In this document: positions 33,564 through 42,969 of the stretch, piece after piece | How the letters are laid out: the number at the start of each line of letters is the position of its first letter | Position numbering within the stretch: position 1 is the first letter of the stretch | Source: Mitsuaria sp. GD03876 | GTDB lineage: Bacteria; Pseudomonadota; Gammaproteobacteria; Burkholderiales; Burkholderiaceae_C | Direction of reading: 5' to 3' | Length of the DNA: 64,000 nt | NCBI RefSeq assembly: GCF_029840635.1 | Contig: NZ_JAOCCU010000008.1 | Coordinates: forward strand, 62,001-126,000 | The notes under the pieces: generated by a model | Databases searched by the model: none | What the model was told of the DNA's origin: nothing | What the model saw: only the letters and a program-made list of their open reading frames with translations | Program-made: the position numbers and the translations under genes

Positions 33564-34435
33564 CAGCGGTCCTTGAACACCGGCGCGCGCTTGGACAGGA
33601 AGGCCGCGGCGCCCTCGAGGTAATCGTGCGCGTAGCCGAGCTGGCTCTGCAGCTTGGCCTCGAGCTTGAGCGCGTCCTCGAACTCCAGGTCCATCGACGC
33701 GTCGATCGCCTGGCGCGTGTGCACCAGCGCCGCGGTGGGCAGCTTGGCGAGCTTCTGCGCGAGCTGCATCGCCTCGCTCTGCAGCTCGGCGTCGGCGACG
33801 CAGCGCGCGATCAGGCCCCAGGCCTGCGCGTCGGCCGCGCTCAGCTTGTCGCCCAGCAGCGCCAGCTGCAGCGCCCGCGCGCGGCCGACCAGCCGCGTCA
33901 GCAGCCAGGTGCCGCCGCAGTCGGGCACCAGCCCGATGCGCGAGAACGCCTGGATGAAGGAGGCCGACTGCCCCGCCAGCACCAGGTCGCAGCCCAGCGC
34001 GAAGTTGGCGCCGGCGCCGGCGGCCACGCCGTTGACCGCGCACACGGTGGGCACCGGCATGCTGCGCAGGCGCAGCGCCAGCGGGATGTAGTAATGGTCC
34101 AGCAGGTTGCCGATGTCCTTGGCCTTGGGCTTGCGGTGGGGGTCGACCGCGCCGGTGGTCTCGTCGAACTCGGGCTTGATGTGGGGATCGGACAGGTCCT
34201 GCCCGGCGCAGAACGCGCGCCCGGCGCCGGTGATGAGCACCGCCCGGACCGACTCGTCCTTCGCCGCGTCGTCCAGCGCGATGCGCAGCTGGCTCAGCAA
34301 CCCGGTCGTGAAGGCGTTCAGCGCCTGCGGCCGGTTCAGCGTCAGGACGCGGACGGCGCCTTCGCTGCCGATCAGCAGCGGGCTGTCGCCGGCGGGCGTG
34401 TCGGAGGACGCGGGGGTCGTGGGGGCGGTGCTCAT
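33563..34435 (-). CDS. paaG: 2-(1,2-epoxy-1,2-dihydrophenyl)acetyl-CoA isomerase
   Basis: A 290-residue crotonase-fold enzyme that isomerises the ring epoxide to the oxepin. The oxyanion-hole segments are AFCAGQDLSDP and NGVAAGAGANFALGCDLVLAG; the general-acid region reads RIGLVPDCGGTWLLTRLVG. The ATG at 34435 (MSTAPTTP) is chosen over a longer frame that begins inside the operator region. It is the first gene of the minus-strand paa unit. No separate paaF-type hydratase, paaH or paaJ is present in this window. Confidence 0.92.
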   Translation of the reverse strand: MSTAPTTPASSDTPAGDSPLLIGSEGAVRVLTLNRPQALNAFTTGLLSQLRIALDDAAKDESVRAVLITGAGRAFCAGQDLSDPHIKPEFDETTGAVDPHRKPKAKDIGNLLDHYYIPLALRLRSMPVPTVCAVNGVAAGAGANFALGCDLVLAGQSASFIQAFSRIGLVPDCGGTWLLTRLVGRARALQLALLGDKLSAADAQAWGLIARCVADAELQSEAMQLAQKLAKLPTAALVHTRQAIDASMDLEFEDALKLEAKLQSQLGYAHDYLEGAAAFLSKRAPVFKDR

Positions 34436-34498
34436 TCGGCTTGTCTCCTCGGCCGTCGATGGATTCAGCTTTTCAGCTTCTATTGATCGGCTTCTATT

Positions 34499-34514
34499 TA
34501 CCGACCGGTCGGTA
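34499..34514. promoter_or_regulatory. Probable PaaR operator (16-bp palindrome)
   Basis: TACCGACCGGTCGGTA is a perfect palindrome between the divergent paaG and paaY genes, 64 bases before paaG and 72 before paaY. ACCGACCGGTCGGT is the kind of site bound by TetR-family regulators of betaproteobacterial catabolic operons. One site here could repress both directions. I found no second copy elsewhere in the paa region by eye. Confidence 0.8.
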
Positions 34515-34585
34515 GATACTACGAGCCATCGGCTGACAAAACAAGGTGGGAAACCTAGGGTTACCACCTAACTGGAGAGGATTCC

Positions 34586-35200
34586 ATGCCTTGCTATGCC
34601 ATCGACGGCCTGTCACCGGTCGTCCATCCCAGCGCCCACGTGCACCCGACGGCGGTGCTGATCGGCGACGTCATCGTCGGACCGGGCTGCTACGTCGGCC
34701 CCTGCGCGTCGCTGCGCGGCGACTTCGGCCGGATCCGGCTGATGGCAGGCTCCAACGTGCAGGACACCTGCGTGATCCACGGCTTTCCGGACTCGGACAC
34801 GGTGGTCGAGGAGAACGGCCATGTCGGCCATGGCGCGGTGCTGCATGGCTGCGTCGTGCGGCATGACGCGCTGGTCGGCATGAACGCGGTGGTGATGGAC
34901 GAGGCGGAGGTGGGCGCGTACAGCATCGTCGCGGCCTGCGCGTTCGTGCGGGCGGGGCTGAAGCTGCCGGAGAAGTCGCTGGTCGCGGGACTGCCGGCCA
35001 AGGTCGTGCGCCCGCTGACCGAGGACGAGATCCGCTGGAAGCGCGCCGGGACCGAGACCTACCAGGCGCTGACCCGGCGCTGCCAGGCCAGCCTGGTCGA
35101 GGTGCAGCCGCTGGCCGAGGAAGAGGCGGACCGCCCTCGCCTGAAGACCGGCGAGGTGGAGCCGTTGATCGCGGTCAAGCGTCAGGCGGAGACCGGCTGA
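34586..35200 (+). CDS. paaY: PaaY, gamma-carbonic-anhydrase-fold thioesterase
   Basis: A 204-residue left-handed beta-helix hexapeptide protein. Successive repeats are visible ([62 protein letters not shown]), with metal-binding histidines. In the pathway PaaY hydrolyses the 2-hydroxycyclohepta-type CoA dead-end product. GGAGAGG precedes the ATG. Transcribed away from the main unit across the palindromic operator. Confidence 0.93.
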   Translation: MPCYAIDGLSPVVHPSAHVHPTAVLIGDVIVGPGCYVGPCASLRGDFGRIRLMAGSNVQDTCVIHGFPDSDTVVEENGHVGHGAVLHGCVVRHDALVGMNAVVMDEAEVGAYSIVAACAFVRAGLKLPEKSLVAGLPAKVVRPLTEDEIRWKRAGTETYQALTRRCQASLVEVQPLAEEEADRPRLKTGEVEPLIAVKRQAETG

Positions 35201-35224
35201 TTCAGGTCGGCCTGGCGCCGAGCG

Positions 35225-35452
35225 ATGGTCAATATCGGCCAGCGATCGCTGTCACTGCTGAACGCGGTGCGCCAGTACGCCGGCCCGAACCGCAATCCGC
35301 GCGACGGCGCGATGCTCTGGGCCATCCAGAAGAGCGCCTCCGGCCGCTGCGGCGCGGCGCCGGTCGCCTCGCCGGGCATGCTCGGCCAGGAGGTGTCGCG
35401 CCAGTTCTCGCTGTCCGAGGACAGCCAGCTGACCGCGCCCGAGTACCAGTGA
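35225..35452 (+). pseudogene. Remnant C-terminus of a GH18 chitinase
   Basis: A 75-codon frame. Its last 65 residues match the C-terminal end of the chitinase 170 bases downstream: AVRQYAGPNRNPRDGAM here against AVREYAGPNRNPRDGAM there, then QKSASGRCGAAPVASPG against QKKATGLCGAAPLASPG, both ending in PEYQ or PDYQ. The signal peptide, chitin-binding modules and catalytic domain are missing and homology stops near 35250. The best reading is the tail of a former tandem copy whose front was deleted. The frame is still open, so decay may be recent. Confidence 0.8.
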
Positions 35453-35621
35453 GCCCGCGCCCCGGTTGATGGCGATCAAGCGATGTTCGCCGGACAACCA
35501 CTTGATGTCAGCGGCACCCACTTCGATGGGCCATCACCGGGGCCACACCCCTGTCATCCGGGTCATTCCCGCGTCGAGCGCCACTCCCGAGGATGCGGGT
35601 TCTTCAACCAGGAGACCCACA

Positions 35622-37361
35622 GTGCCTCTCGCATTCCACCGTCCCCGCACCCTCAAGTCGTGGCTCGCCTCGGCCGTGCTCGCGACCGTCACCACCGCGG
35701 CGATGGCCGCCGCGCCCGCCTGGCAACAGGACACCTTCTACCGCGCCGGCGACCTCGTCTCCTACCAGGGCAAGGTCTACAAGGCCCTGGTCAACCAGGT
35801 CAACTACAGCAGCTCCAACTGGAATCCGACGACCACCTCGCTGTGGGTCCTGGTCTCGGACGCCGGCACCACGCCGCCGGTCACCCAGCCGCCGGTGACG
35901 CAACCGCCGGTCACGCAACCCCCCGTCACGACGCCGCCCACCACCCCGCCGTCGGTGGGCCACTGCCCCGCCTGGGAGGCGAGCGCCACCTACGTCGGCG
36001 GCCAGTTCGCCGCGCTCGGCGGCCAGGCCTACCGCGCCAACTGGTGGACTCAGGCCAACCCGTCGACCGCCAACGGCCCCTCCGGCTCCGGCCAGCCCTG
36101 GACCCAGGTCGCCGCCAGCGCCTGCGGCGGCACGACGCCGCCGGTCACCCAACCGCCCGTCACGCAACCCCCGGTGACCCAGCCGCCGGTCACGCAGCCC
36201 CCGGTCACCCAACCGCCCGTGACGCAACCGCCGGTGAAACCGCCCGCGACCGGCGACCTGGGCCCGATCGCCGACCAGACCGGCCGCGCCTACACCGGCT
36301 ACTACATGACGTGGTCGGCGCCCTGGTTCTCCACGACGGGCAAGACGCCGGCGGAGATCTACGCGTCGAGCCACTTCGCCCGCATGCCGGCCACCTACAC
36401 CCATGTGATGGTCTCGTTTGCCGACCCGAACTTCCAGTGGAAGGGCCTGGCCGCCAATGACTGGACCGGCAGCGGCATCCAGTTCAACAGCAAGCCCAGC
36501 GACGTGAAGGACGCGATCGCGGTGCTCAAGCAGCGCAACATCAAGGTGCTGCTGGCCGTCGGCGGCGCGACGTATCACAACTGGTCGCCGCTGGCGGCGG
36601 AAGGCGCGGCCGGATCGGGCCCGATCACGACGGCGCTGGCCAAGGTCATCAACGACCTGGGCTTCGACGGCCTGGACGTGGACTACGAAGCCGACGGCGA
36701 CGTGCCGCGCTACGCCAACGCGATCCGCGCGATGCGCAACGCGGTGAAGCTGGCCGGCGGCGACCGCCTGCTGACGGCCGCCACCTGGTCGACCGGCGCG
36801 GACTGCATCGCCGCGACCGCCGGCGACCCGGCGTGCAACGGCAAGGTGTCGTACTGGGGCGGCAGCGCCGGCCGCGAACGCGTGCTGGCCAAGCAGCATC
36901 CGGACGCGATCGCCGCGCTGGACATGATCAACGTCATGACCTACGACGCCCGCTTCGAGCGCTACGACCCGGTGCTGGCCTACCAGGAGAACCGCGCGCT
37001 GTTCCCGGCCAAGACCATCGTCTCGCCCGGCCTGCAGCCGGCGCCCGAGAGCTGGGCCGGCGCCATGCTGGTGGTCAAGGACGCCGACGCGCAGTGCGTG
37101 GGCTCCAAGGTCCTGCAGGACCAGTACGGCAACAACGTGGACAAGCCCTACTCGGTCGAGCGGCTGATGAAGGCGGTGCGCGAGTACGCCGGCCCCAACC
37201 GCAATCCGCGTGACGGCGCCATGATCTGGTCCATCCAGAAGAAGGCCACCGGCCTGTGCGGCGCGGCCCCGCTGGCCTCGCCGGGCACCGTCGGCAAGGA
37301 AGTCGCGACCCAGTTGTCGCTGCCCTTCGACCCGCAGCTGACCCAGCCGGATTACCAGTAA
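35622..37361 (+). CDS. Secreted GH18 chitinase with two chitin-binding modules
   Basis: A 579-residue exported endo-acting chitinase. The GTG at 35622 has AGGAG seven bases upstream and opens a signal peptide ending near residue 30 (AMAAAPAW). Residues 33-80 and 115-168 are CBM5/12-like modules (WQQDTFYRAGDLVSYQGKVYKA; WEASATYVGGQFAALGGQAYRA). They are separated by Pro-Thr linkers at 83-110 and 171-210. The catalytic domain (about 215-579) has the DxxDxDxE motif as DGLDVDYE at 349-356, Glu356 being the acid/base. It hydrolyses chitin outside the cell. A terminator follows. Confidence 0.96.
   Translation: MPLAFHRPRTLKSWLASAVLATVTTAAMAAAPAWQQDTFYRAGDLVSYQGKVYKALVNQVNYSSSNWNPTTTSLWVLVSDAGTTPPVTQPPVTQPPVTQPPVTTPPTTPPSVGHCPAWEASATYVGGQFAALGGQAYRANWWTQANPSTANGPSGSGQPWTQVAASACGGTTPPVTQPPVTQPPVTQPPVTQPPVTQPPVTQPPVKPPATGDLGPIADQTGRAYTGYYMTWSAPWFSTTGKTPAEIYASSHFARMPATYTHVMVSFADPNFQWKGLAANDWTGSGIQFNSKPSDVKDAIAVLKQRNIKVLLAVGGATYHNWSPLAAEGAAGSGPITTALAKVINDLGFDGLDVDYEADGDVPRYANAIRAMRNAVKLAGGDRLLTAATWSTGADCIAATAGDPACNGKVSYWGGSAGRERVLAKQHPDAIAALDMINVMTYDARFERYDPVLAYQENRALFPAKTIVSPGLQPAPESWAGAMLVVKDADAQCVGSKVLQDQYGNNVDKPYSVERLMKAVREYAGPNRNPRDGAMIWSIQKKATGLCGAAPLASPGTVGKEVATQLSLPFDPQLTQPDYQ
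35868..35951. repeat. First PPVTQ linker repeat of the chitinase
   Basis: A 15-bp unit encoding P-P-V-T-Q is repeated about four times and then degenerates to TTPPTTPP. It forms the flexible linker between the two chitin-binding modules. Coding repeat. Confidence 0.85.
36132..36248. repeat. Second PPVTQ linker repeat of the chitinase
   Basis: About seven 15-bp units (P-P-V-T-Q), the last changed to P-P-V-K-P, join the second binding module to the catalytic domain. It closely resembles the first linker at the DNA level, so the two arrays can recombine and delete a module. Confidence 0.85.
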
Positions 37362-37399
37362 TCCGCCCGCGCGGGGCGCCGTCGGCGCCCTGCCCGCAG

Positions 37400-37432
37400 G
37401 CCCCCGCCCGGCGACGGCGCGGGGGCTTTTTT
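37400..37432 (+). terminator. Terminator after chitinase
   Basis: GCCCCCGC (37400-37407) pairs with GCGGGGGC (37419-37426) and is followed by six T residues. A strong intrinsic terminator. Confidence 0.88.
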
Positions 37433-37474
37433 CGTGGGGTGTCGCCGCCGCGCCCGGGATCGCCGGACGCCGGC

Positions 37475-38437
37475 TCAGGCCAGTTCGGCCTTCCTGATCT
37501 CCACCCGGTCGATCAGCGCGCTCACCCGGCCGGCCGACAGCCCGTGCACGCCGCCGCCCGCGCACGCCGCGGCGCCGGCCGCGACGGCCCAGCGCAGGTG
37601 TTCCTCGGGATCCTGGGTCGGGCCGTTCATCAGGCTGTAGAGCAGCCCGGCCATCGACGCGTCGCCGGCGCCGATCGTGTCGACCACGCCGTCCATCACC
37701 GGCGGCGAGGCGCTGAGGTCCGCCTTCGGGTGGAACAGCTGGGCGCCGCGCTCGCCCAGCGTCAGCATCACGATCGCCCGCGGGTTCCAGGCCGAGATCT
37801 GCGCCAGCCCGAGGTGGTGGTCGCGGCTGCGGAACAGCCCGCGCAGGTCCTCGTCGGAGACCTTGATCACGTCGGCCAGGCGGCACATGCGCTCGAGCGT
37901 GCGGTCGTAGCGCGAGTCCATCGAGATGCGGTAGTTGGGGTCGTAGCTCAGGCGCACGCCCTCGTCCTTCAGCGACTCGGCCAGCGCGATCAGCCGGGCG
38001 GCGAGCGGCTCGCGGGTCAGGCTGATCGAGCCGAAATGCGCCCAGCGCAGCGCCCGGCGCCAACCGGCCGGCAGCGCGTGCGGGCGGAAATGCAGGTCGG
38101 CGCTGTCGTCGCCGACGAAGGCGTACTCGGGCGGCTCGACGCTGTGGACGTAGGCCATCAGCGGCGCCTTGGCGAATTGCTGGATGAAGCGCAGGTCGAG
38201 GCTGGCATCCGCGCTGGCCTGCCAGATCGCCTGGCCGAACGGGTCCTTGCTGAGGCCGCCGGCGAAGGCGCTGAGCTGGCCCAGGCGCGACATCGCCACG
38301 GCCACGTTCCAGGGGGAACCGCCGCTGCGGCTGTGCCAGAGATCGTGGCCGACGCGGATCATGTCGGTGAGGGCCTCGCCGAAGGAGACGAAGCTGGCCA
38401 GGTCCGCGTGGACCACGGTCGTGGGGGTCAAGCTCAT
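37475..38437 (-). CDS. PfkB family sugar kinase (fructokinase-like)
   Basis: A 320-residue ribokinase-fold carbohydrate kinase. Near the N-terminus is [13 protein letters not shown], then [30 protein letters not shown] (substrate site). The C-terminal ATP/anion-hole motif is [17 protein letters not shown] with the catalytic Asp. The ATG at 38437 ([10 protein letters not shown]) is preferred over a longer start. The substrate is probably fructose or a related hexose; the sequence alone cannot exclude 2-keto-3-deoxygluconate. It stands alone, divergent from moaA. Confidence 0.87.
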   Translation of the reverse strand: MSLTPTTVVHADLASFVSFGEALTDMIRVGHDLWHSRSGGSPWNVAVAMSRLGQLSAFAGGLSKDPFGQAIWQASADASLDLRFIQQFAKAPLMAYVHSVEPPEYAFVGDDSADLHFRPHALPAGWRRALRWAHFGSISLTREPLAARLIALAESLKDEGVRLSYDPNYRISMDSRYDRTLERMCRLADVIKVSDEDLRGLFRSRDHHLGLAQISAWNPRAIVMLTLGERGAQLFHPKADLSASPPVMDGVVDTIGAGDASMAGLLYSLMNGPTQDPEEHLRWAVAAGAAACAGGGVHGLSAGRVSALIDRVEIRKAELA

Positions 38438-38586
38438 GTCCGCGATTCGACCCCCGGGGGCGGCGCGCCGCAAGTGATAAGTCCTACAGGGTGACGAAGG
38501 GCAGGCCGTGTCCGATTCACGAGACAGTCCGGCCCGCGAGCCCCTGCTCCGATCAGGCCGGGCCGTCGGCGGCACAATCCCGACCC

Positions 38587-39720
38587 ATGACCGATGGTGT
38601 GATTCCGCTGCTCGACCTGCGCCAGGCAGGGCGGACGCCTCCCGTGCCGCATCCGCTGCCGCCGCCGCGCAGCGGCCCGTGGCTGGACGCGCGCGGCCGG
38701 CCGCTGCGCGACCTGCGCATCTCGGTGACCGACCGCTGCAACTTCCGCTGCAGCTACTGCATGCCCAAGGACGTGTTCGACAAGGACTACCCGTTCCTGC
38801 CGCATCGCGAGCTGCTCAGCTTCGAGGAAATCACCCGGCTGGCGCGGGTCTTCGCCGGCCTGGGCATCCACAAGCTGCGCCTGACCGGCGGCGAGCCGCT
38901 GCTGCGCCGCAACCTGGAGGCGCTGATCGCCCAACTGGCCGCGCTGCGCACGCCCGAGGGCCGGCCGCTGGACCTGACGCTGACGACCAACGGCTCGCTG
39001 CTCGCGCGCAAGGCCGCGGCGCTGAAGGCCGCCGGGCTGCAGCGCGTCACCGTCAGCCTGGACGCGCTGGACGACGCCGTCTTCCGCCGCATGAACGACG
39101 TCGACTTCCCGGTGGCCGAGGTGCTGCGCGGCATCGAGGCCGCGCAGGCGGCGGGCCTGGCGCCGATCAAGGTCAACATGGTCGTCAAGCGCGGCACCAA
39201 CGACGACCAGATCGTGCCGATGGCGCGCCACTTCCGCGGCACCGGCGTGGTGCTGCGCTTCATCGAGTACATGGACGTCGGCATGAGCAACGGCTGGCGC
39301 ATGGACGAGGTGCTGCCGTCGTCCGAGGTGCTCGCGCGGCTGCGCGAGCAGGCGGACCTGGTGCCGCTGGCCCCGGCCGCCGAGGGCGAGACCGCGACCC
39401 GCTGGGGGTATGCCGACGGCAGCGGCGAGATCGGCCTGATCTCCAGCGTCACGCAGGCCTTCTGCGGCGACTGCAACCGCGCGCGGCTCTCCACCGAAGG
39501 CCGGCTCTACACCTGCCTGTTCGCCGGCGACGGCCACGACCTGCGCGCGCTGCTGCGCGGCGACGCCCAGCACGACCCGCGCACCGACGACGAGATCGCC
39601 GCCGCGCTGGGCGCGCTCTGGACGCGGCGCGGCGACCGCTATTCCGAGCTGCGGGCCAGCTTGCCGGCGGCCGAGTCCGGTTCGGCGCGCCGCGTCGAGA
39701 TGCACTACATCGGCGGCTGA
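38587..39720 (+). CDS. moaA: GTP 3',8-cyclase (molybdenum cofactor step 1)
   Basis: A 377-residue radical-SAM enzyme that rearranges GTP to 3',8-cyclo-7,8-dihydro-GTP. The N-terminal cluster motif is [13 protein letters not shown] (C-x3-C-x2-C). A second C-terminal cluster site includes [21 protein letters not shown]. The SAM-binding [11 protein letters not shown] is present. A CACAAT hexamer ends 8 bases before the ATG, so a short or absent leader is likely. It is coupled to mobA by a TGATG overlap. Confidence 0.96.
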   Translation: MTDGVIPLLDLRQAGRTPPVPHPLPPPRSGPWLDARGRPLRDLRISVTDRCNFRCSYCMPKDVFDKDYPFLPHRELLSFEEITRLARVFAGLGIHKLRLTGGEPLLRRNLEALIAQLAALRTPEGRPLDLTLTTNGSLLARKAAALKAAGLQRVTVSLDALDDAVFRRMNDVDFPVAEVLRGIEAAQAAGLAPIKVNMVVKRGTNDDQIVPMARHFRGTGVVLRFIEYMDVGMSNGWRMDEVLPSSEVLARLREQADLVPLAPAAEGETATRWGYADGSGEIGLISSVTQAFCGDCNRARLSTEGRLYTCLFAGDGHDLRALLRGDAQHDPRTDDEIAAALGALWTRRGDRYSELRASLPAAESGSARRVEMHYIGG

Positions 39721-40355
39721 TGCGCGCCACCGCGCTGATCCTCTGCGGCGGCCGCGCCACCCGCATGGGCGGCGTCGACAAGCCGCTCCAGCCCTTCCAG
39801 GGACGACCGCTCGTCGCGCATGTCCTCGAGCGCCTGGCGCCCCAGACGGACGGCCGCGTGCTGATCAGCGCCAATCGCCACCTGGACGACTACCGCCGGC
39901 TGGGTCACCCGGTCCTCACCGATCCGCTGCCCGACTTCCCCGGCCCGCTCGCGGGCGTGCTCGCCGGGCTGAACGCGCTCGCCACCCGGCCTCGCGGCGG
40001 CGAGGACCCGGGCGACGGCGACTGGCTGCTCGTGGCCAGCGGCGACAGCCCCTGGCTGCCGGCCGACCTGCTCGCGCGGCTGGCCAGCGGCCTGGCGCCC
40101 GGACAGTCGGCGGCGATGGCGCTGGGCCGCGAGGCGCCGGGCGAGCCGCTGCGCAGCCAGCCGCTCGCGAGCCTGGTCCACGCCCGGCACCGGGACGCGC
40201 TCGAGGCGGCCTTGCGCGCCGGGGAACGGCGCGTCGAACGCTGGCTCGACACCCTGCCGCTGGCGCGCGTCGCGTTCGACCGACCGGGCGACGACACCGC
40301 CTTCGCCAACATCAACGACAGGAGCGAGCTTGAGCGACTCGAACGTCTCCGGTAA
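39720..40355 (+). CDS. mobA: Molybdenum cofactor guanylyltransferase
   Basis: A 211-residue nucleotidyltransferase that attaches GMP to molybdopterin for DMSO-reductase-type enzymes. The N-terminal GTP-binding motif is LILCGGRATRMGGVDKPLQPF; further blocks are LTDPLPDFPGPLAGVLAGL and VASGDSPWLPADLL. The ATG shares its A with the moaA stop (TGATG). The 3' end overlaps the next gene by 26 bases. Confidence 0.94.
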   Translation: MRATALILCGGRATRMGGVDKPLQPFQGRPLVAHVLERLAPQTDGRVLISANRHLDDYRRLGHPVLTDPLPDFPGPLAGVLAGLNALATRPRGGEDPGDGDWLLVASGDSPWLPADLLARLASGLAPGQSAAMALGREAPGEPLRSQPLASLVHARHRDALEAALRAGERRVERWLDTLPLARVAFDRPGDDTAFANINDRSELERLERLR

Positions 40356-40890
40356 CGACGCCAGCACCACGATCGCGCTGCGCCTGCTGACCGAGCGCGA
40401 CCTGCCCGCCTACAAGGCGCTGCGCGACGCGATGCTCGCGCGCCATGAGCAGGCCTTCACCTCCGACGCCGAGACCGAGCGCGCCCGCGAGGCCTCGAGC
40501 TACCGCGTGCGGCTGCATCCGCAGGCGGGCGGCAAGTCGCTGTTCACGCTGGGCGCGTGGCAGGGCGAGCGCCTGGTGGGCGCGCTGACCTGCGAGCACG
40601 AGGGCCGCCAGAAGGTGCGCCACATCGCGCACCTGATCGGGATGATGGTCGACGACGGCTTCAGCGGCCGGGGCATCGGCAAGCGGCTGCTGGAGCAGGC
40701 GCTGGCGCTGCTGCGCCGCGAGCCGCGGCTGGAGACGGTGACGCTGAGCGTCACTGCCGGCAACCGGCCGGCGATCGCGCTGTACCGCCAGGCGGGCTTC
40801 ACCCGCTACGGCCACCTGCCGCGCGCGATCCGGCTGTCCGACGGCCGTTACTGCGCCAAGGACCTGATGAGCCTGGACCTGCGTCCCTGA
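40330..40890 (+). CDS. GNAT family N-acetyltransferase
   Basis: A 186-residue acetyltransferase. The start is a TTG at 40330 preceded by ACAGGAG at 6 bases, inside the end of mobA. The acetyl-CoA loop is visible as IGMMVDDGFSGRGIGKRLLEQAL (R/Q-x-x-G-x-G/A form) and is followed by LSVTAGNRPAIALYRQAGFTRYG. Substrate unknown. Cotranscription with moaA-mobA is likely, but nothing ties it to molybdenum cofactor. Confidence 0.88.
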   Translation: MSDSNVSGNDASTTIALRLLTERDLPAYKALRDAMLARHEQAFTSDAETERAREASSYRVRLHPQAGGKSLFTLGAWQGERLVGALTCEHEGRQKVRHIAHLIGMMVDDGFSGRGIGKRLLEQALALLRREPRLETVTLSVTAGNRPAIALYRQAGFTRYGHLPRAIRLSDGRYCAKDLMSLDLRP

Positions 40891-40953
40891 GCCTCGCGGC
40901 GCCGGCCCGCCAAGCGCCGGCGCGCGCGTCCCCATGCGCCGCAGGGCCATGGA

Positions 40954-40967
40954 GCGGTCGCTAAACT
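40954..40967 (+). promoter_or_regulatory. Leaderless-type promoter element of selO
   Basis: GCGGTCGCTAAACT ends 6 bases before the selO ATG at 40974, so transcription should start on or beside the ATG. The same 14-mer with one change (TAGACT) precedes the TPR-GNAT gene at the same distance. No ribosome site lies at the usual distance. Confidence 0.55.
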
Positions 40968-40973
40968 CCCCGG

Positions 40974-42494
40974 ATGAACGCTCCCTTCTCCCCGCCGGAG
41001 CTCTCCTGGACCCACCGCTTCGCCGGCCTCGGTCCCGACTTCTTCACCGAACTTCCCGGCACCGGATTGCCCGACCCGCACTGGGTCGCCACCAGCCCCG
41101 ATTGCGCCGCCCTCCTCGGCCTGCCGGCTGACTGGTGGACGCGCCCCGGCATGCTCGAGGCCTTCAGCGGCAACGCGCCGCTGCCCGGCATGCGGCCGCT
41201 GGCGACCGTGTACAGCGGCCACCAATTCGGCGTCTGGGCCGGCCAGCTCGGCGACGGGCGCGCACTGCTGCTCGGCGGCGTGGACGGCCCGAACGGGCAT
41301 TTCGAGCTCCAGCTGAAGGGCGCCGGCCTGACGCCCTATTCGCGCCGCGGCGACGGCCGCGCGGTGCTGCGCTCGTCCATCCGCGAATTCCTCTGCTCCG
41401 AGGCGATGGCCGCGCTGGGCATCCCGACGACCCGCGCGCTGGCGATCACCGGCTCGACCGCGCTGAAGGTCCAGCGCGAGCGCGTCGAGACCGGCGCCGT
41501 GGTCACGCGGGTCGCGCCCAGCTTCCTGCGTTTCGGCCATTTCGAGCACTTCACCCATCACGGCATGGAAGCGCGCACGCGCGAGCTGTTCGACTTCTTC
41601 CTGCGCCACCACGCGCCCGACTGCGTCGACGCGCCCAACCCGGTCACCGCCGCGCTGGCCCAGGTCGCCGCGCGGACGGCCGAGCTGGTCGCGCAATGGC
41701 AGGCGGTCGGGTTCATGCATGGCGTGATGAACACCGACAACATGTCGATGCTCGGCCTGACCATCGACTACGGCCCGTTCGGCTTCATGGACGGCTTCGA
41801 CCCAGGCCATGTCTGCAACCACTCGGACCACCAGGGCCGTTACGCCTTCGCGCGCCAGCCGCAGGTCGCGTTCTGGAACCTGCATGCGCTGGCGCAGGCG
41901 CTGCTGCCGCTGATGCCCGGTGTCGACACCGACGCCGAGGCGGCCGGCGACGAGCTGGTCGAGTCGCTGGAGGTCTACCGCGAGCGCTTCGGCGCCGCGC
42001 TGCTGGGCGCGATGCGCGCCAAGCTCGGCCTGAGCGCCGAGGTCGACGAGCGCGGCGAGGACGGCCCGTTGATCGACGACTGGCTGCGGCTGCTGGCCGC
42101 GCACCGGACCGACTACACGATCGCGCACCGTCGCCTGGCCGGCTTCGACGCCGCCCTGCCGCTGGATGCCGCCGCTCAGGCGCCGATCCGGGATTTGTTC
42201 CTGGACCGCGACGCCTTCGACGCCTGGGCCGCGCGCTACGCGGCGCGCTTGAAGATCGAGCCGGCGGACGCACTTGCGACCCGTGCCCGCCGCATGGACG
42301 CGGTCAACCCGGCGGTGGTGCTGCGCAACCACCTGGCCGAGACGGCGATCCAGCGGGCCGAGACCGGCGACTTCGACGAGACGCGCCGGCTGCTGGACGT
42401 GCTGCGCCGCCCGTTCGACGAACCCGCGCAGGCGTCGGACGCCGATTTCCCGCCCGACTGGGCGCAAACGCTGGAGGTTTCCTGTTCATCATGA
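40974..42494 (+). CDS. selO: Protein adenylyltransferase SelO (YdiU)
   Basis: A 506-residue pseudokinase-fold enzyme that transfers AMP to Ser, Thr or Tyr of proteins, linked to oxidative-stress responses. Recognisable blocks are [53 protein letters not shown] and [28 protein letters not shown], whose Asp residues bind metal. The protein ends in C-S-S, the position occupied by selenocysteine in eukaryotic SelO. It overlaps msrB by 4 bases, so AMPylation and methionine-sulfoxide repair are translated together. Confidence 0.95.
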   Translation: MNAPFSPPELSWTHRFAGLGPDFFTELPGTGLPDPHWVATSPDCAALLGLPADWWTRPGMLEAFSGNAPLPGMRPLATVYSGHQFGVWAGQLGDGRALLLGGVDGPNGHFELQLKGAGLTPYSRRGDGRAVLRSSIREFLCSEAMAALGIPTTRALAITGSTALKVQRERVETGAVVTRVAPSFLRFGHFEHFTHHGMEARTRELFDFFLRHHAPDCVDAPNPVTAALAQVAARTAELVAQWQAVGFMHGVMNTDNMSMLGLTIDYGPFGFMDGFDPGHVCNHSDHQGRYAFARQPQVAFWNLHALAQALLPLMPGVDTDAEAAGDELVESLEVYRERFGAALLGAMRAKLGLSAEVDERGEDGPLIDDWLRLLAAHRTDYTIAHRRLAGFDAALPLDAAAQAPIRDLFLDRDAFDAWAARYAARLKIEPADALATRARRMDAVNPAVVLRNHLAETAIQRAETGDFDETRRLLDVLRRPFDEPAQASDADFPPDWAQTLEVSCSS

Positions 42495-42946
42495 GCCGCT
42501 ACGACAAGTTCATCCAAGCCGCCTCCGACGTGGACCGCGACCGCGACACCGCCTACCCGGTGCACAAGACCGATGCCGAATGGCGCGAGCAACTCGACCC
42601 GACGCAGTACCAGGTCGCCCGCCATGCCGCCACCGAGCGCGCCTTCACCGGCAAGTACTGGGACCACTGGGAAGCCGGCCGCTACAACTGCGTCGGCTGC
42701 GGCACGCCGCTGTTCCAGGCCGACACCAAGTTCGACGCCGGCTGCGGCTGGCCCAGCTATTACGAGCCGATCAACGCCGAGGTGGTGGAGCGCGTCGTCG
42801 ACTCGACGCACGGGATGGTCCGTGTCGAGGTGCGCTGCAACAAGTGCGGCACCCACCTCGGCCACGTCTTTCCCGACGGCCCGGAACCGACGGGCGAGCG
42901 GTTCTGCATCAATTCCGCCGCGATAGACTTCGAGCCCCAGCGCTGA
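42491..42946 (+). CDS. msrB: Peptide-methionine (R)-S-oxide reductase
   Basis: A 151-residue repair enzyme for methionine-R-sulfoxide. Zinc is held by two C-x2-C pairs, CVGC and CNKC. The substrate-binding [10 protein letters not shown] and the catalytic-Cys segment [12 protein letters not shown] are intact. The ATG overlaps the selO stop (ATGA). Confidence 0.96.
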   Translation: MSRYDKFIQAASDVDRDRDTAYPVHKTDAEWREQLDPTQYQVARHAATERAFTGKYWDHWEAGRYNCVGCGTPLFQADTKFDAGCGWPSYYEPINAEVVERVVDSTHGMVRVEVRCNKCGTHLGHVFPDGPEPTGERFCINSAAIDFEPQR

Positions 42947-42969
42947 GCGCTGCTGTTTGCTGATTCCGA

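Noticed and set aside
36132-36248. Regularly spaced repeats considered as a CRISPR array
   Set aside because: They are contiguous 15-bp codon repeats without unique spacers, inside the chitinase reading frame.
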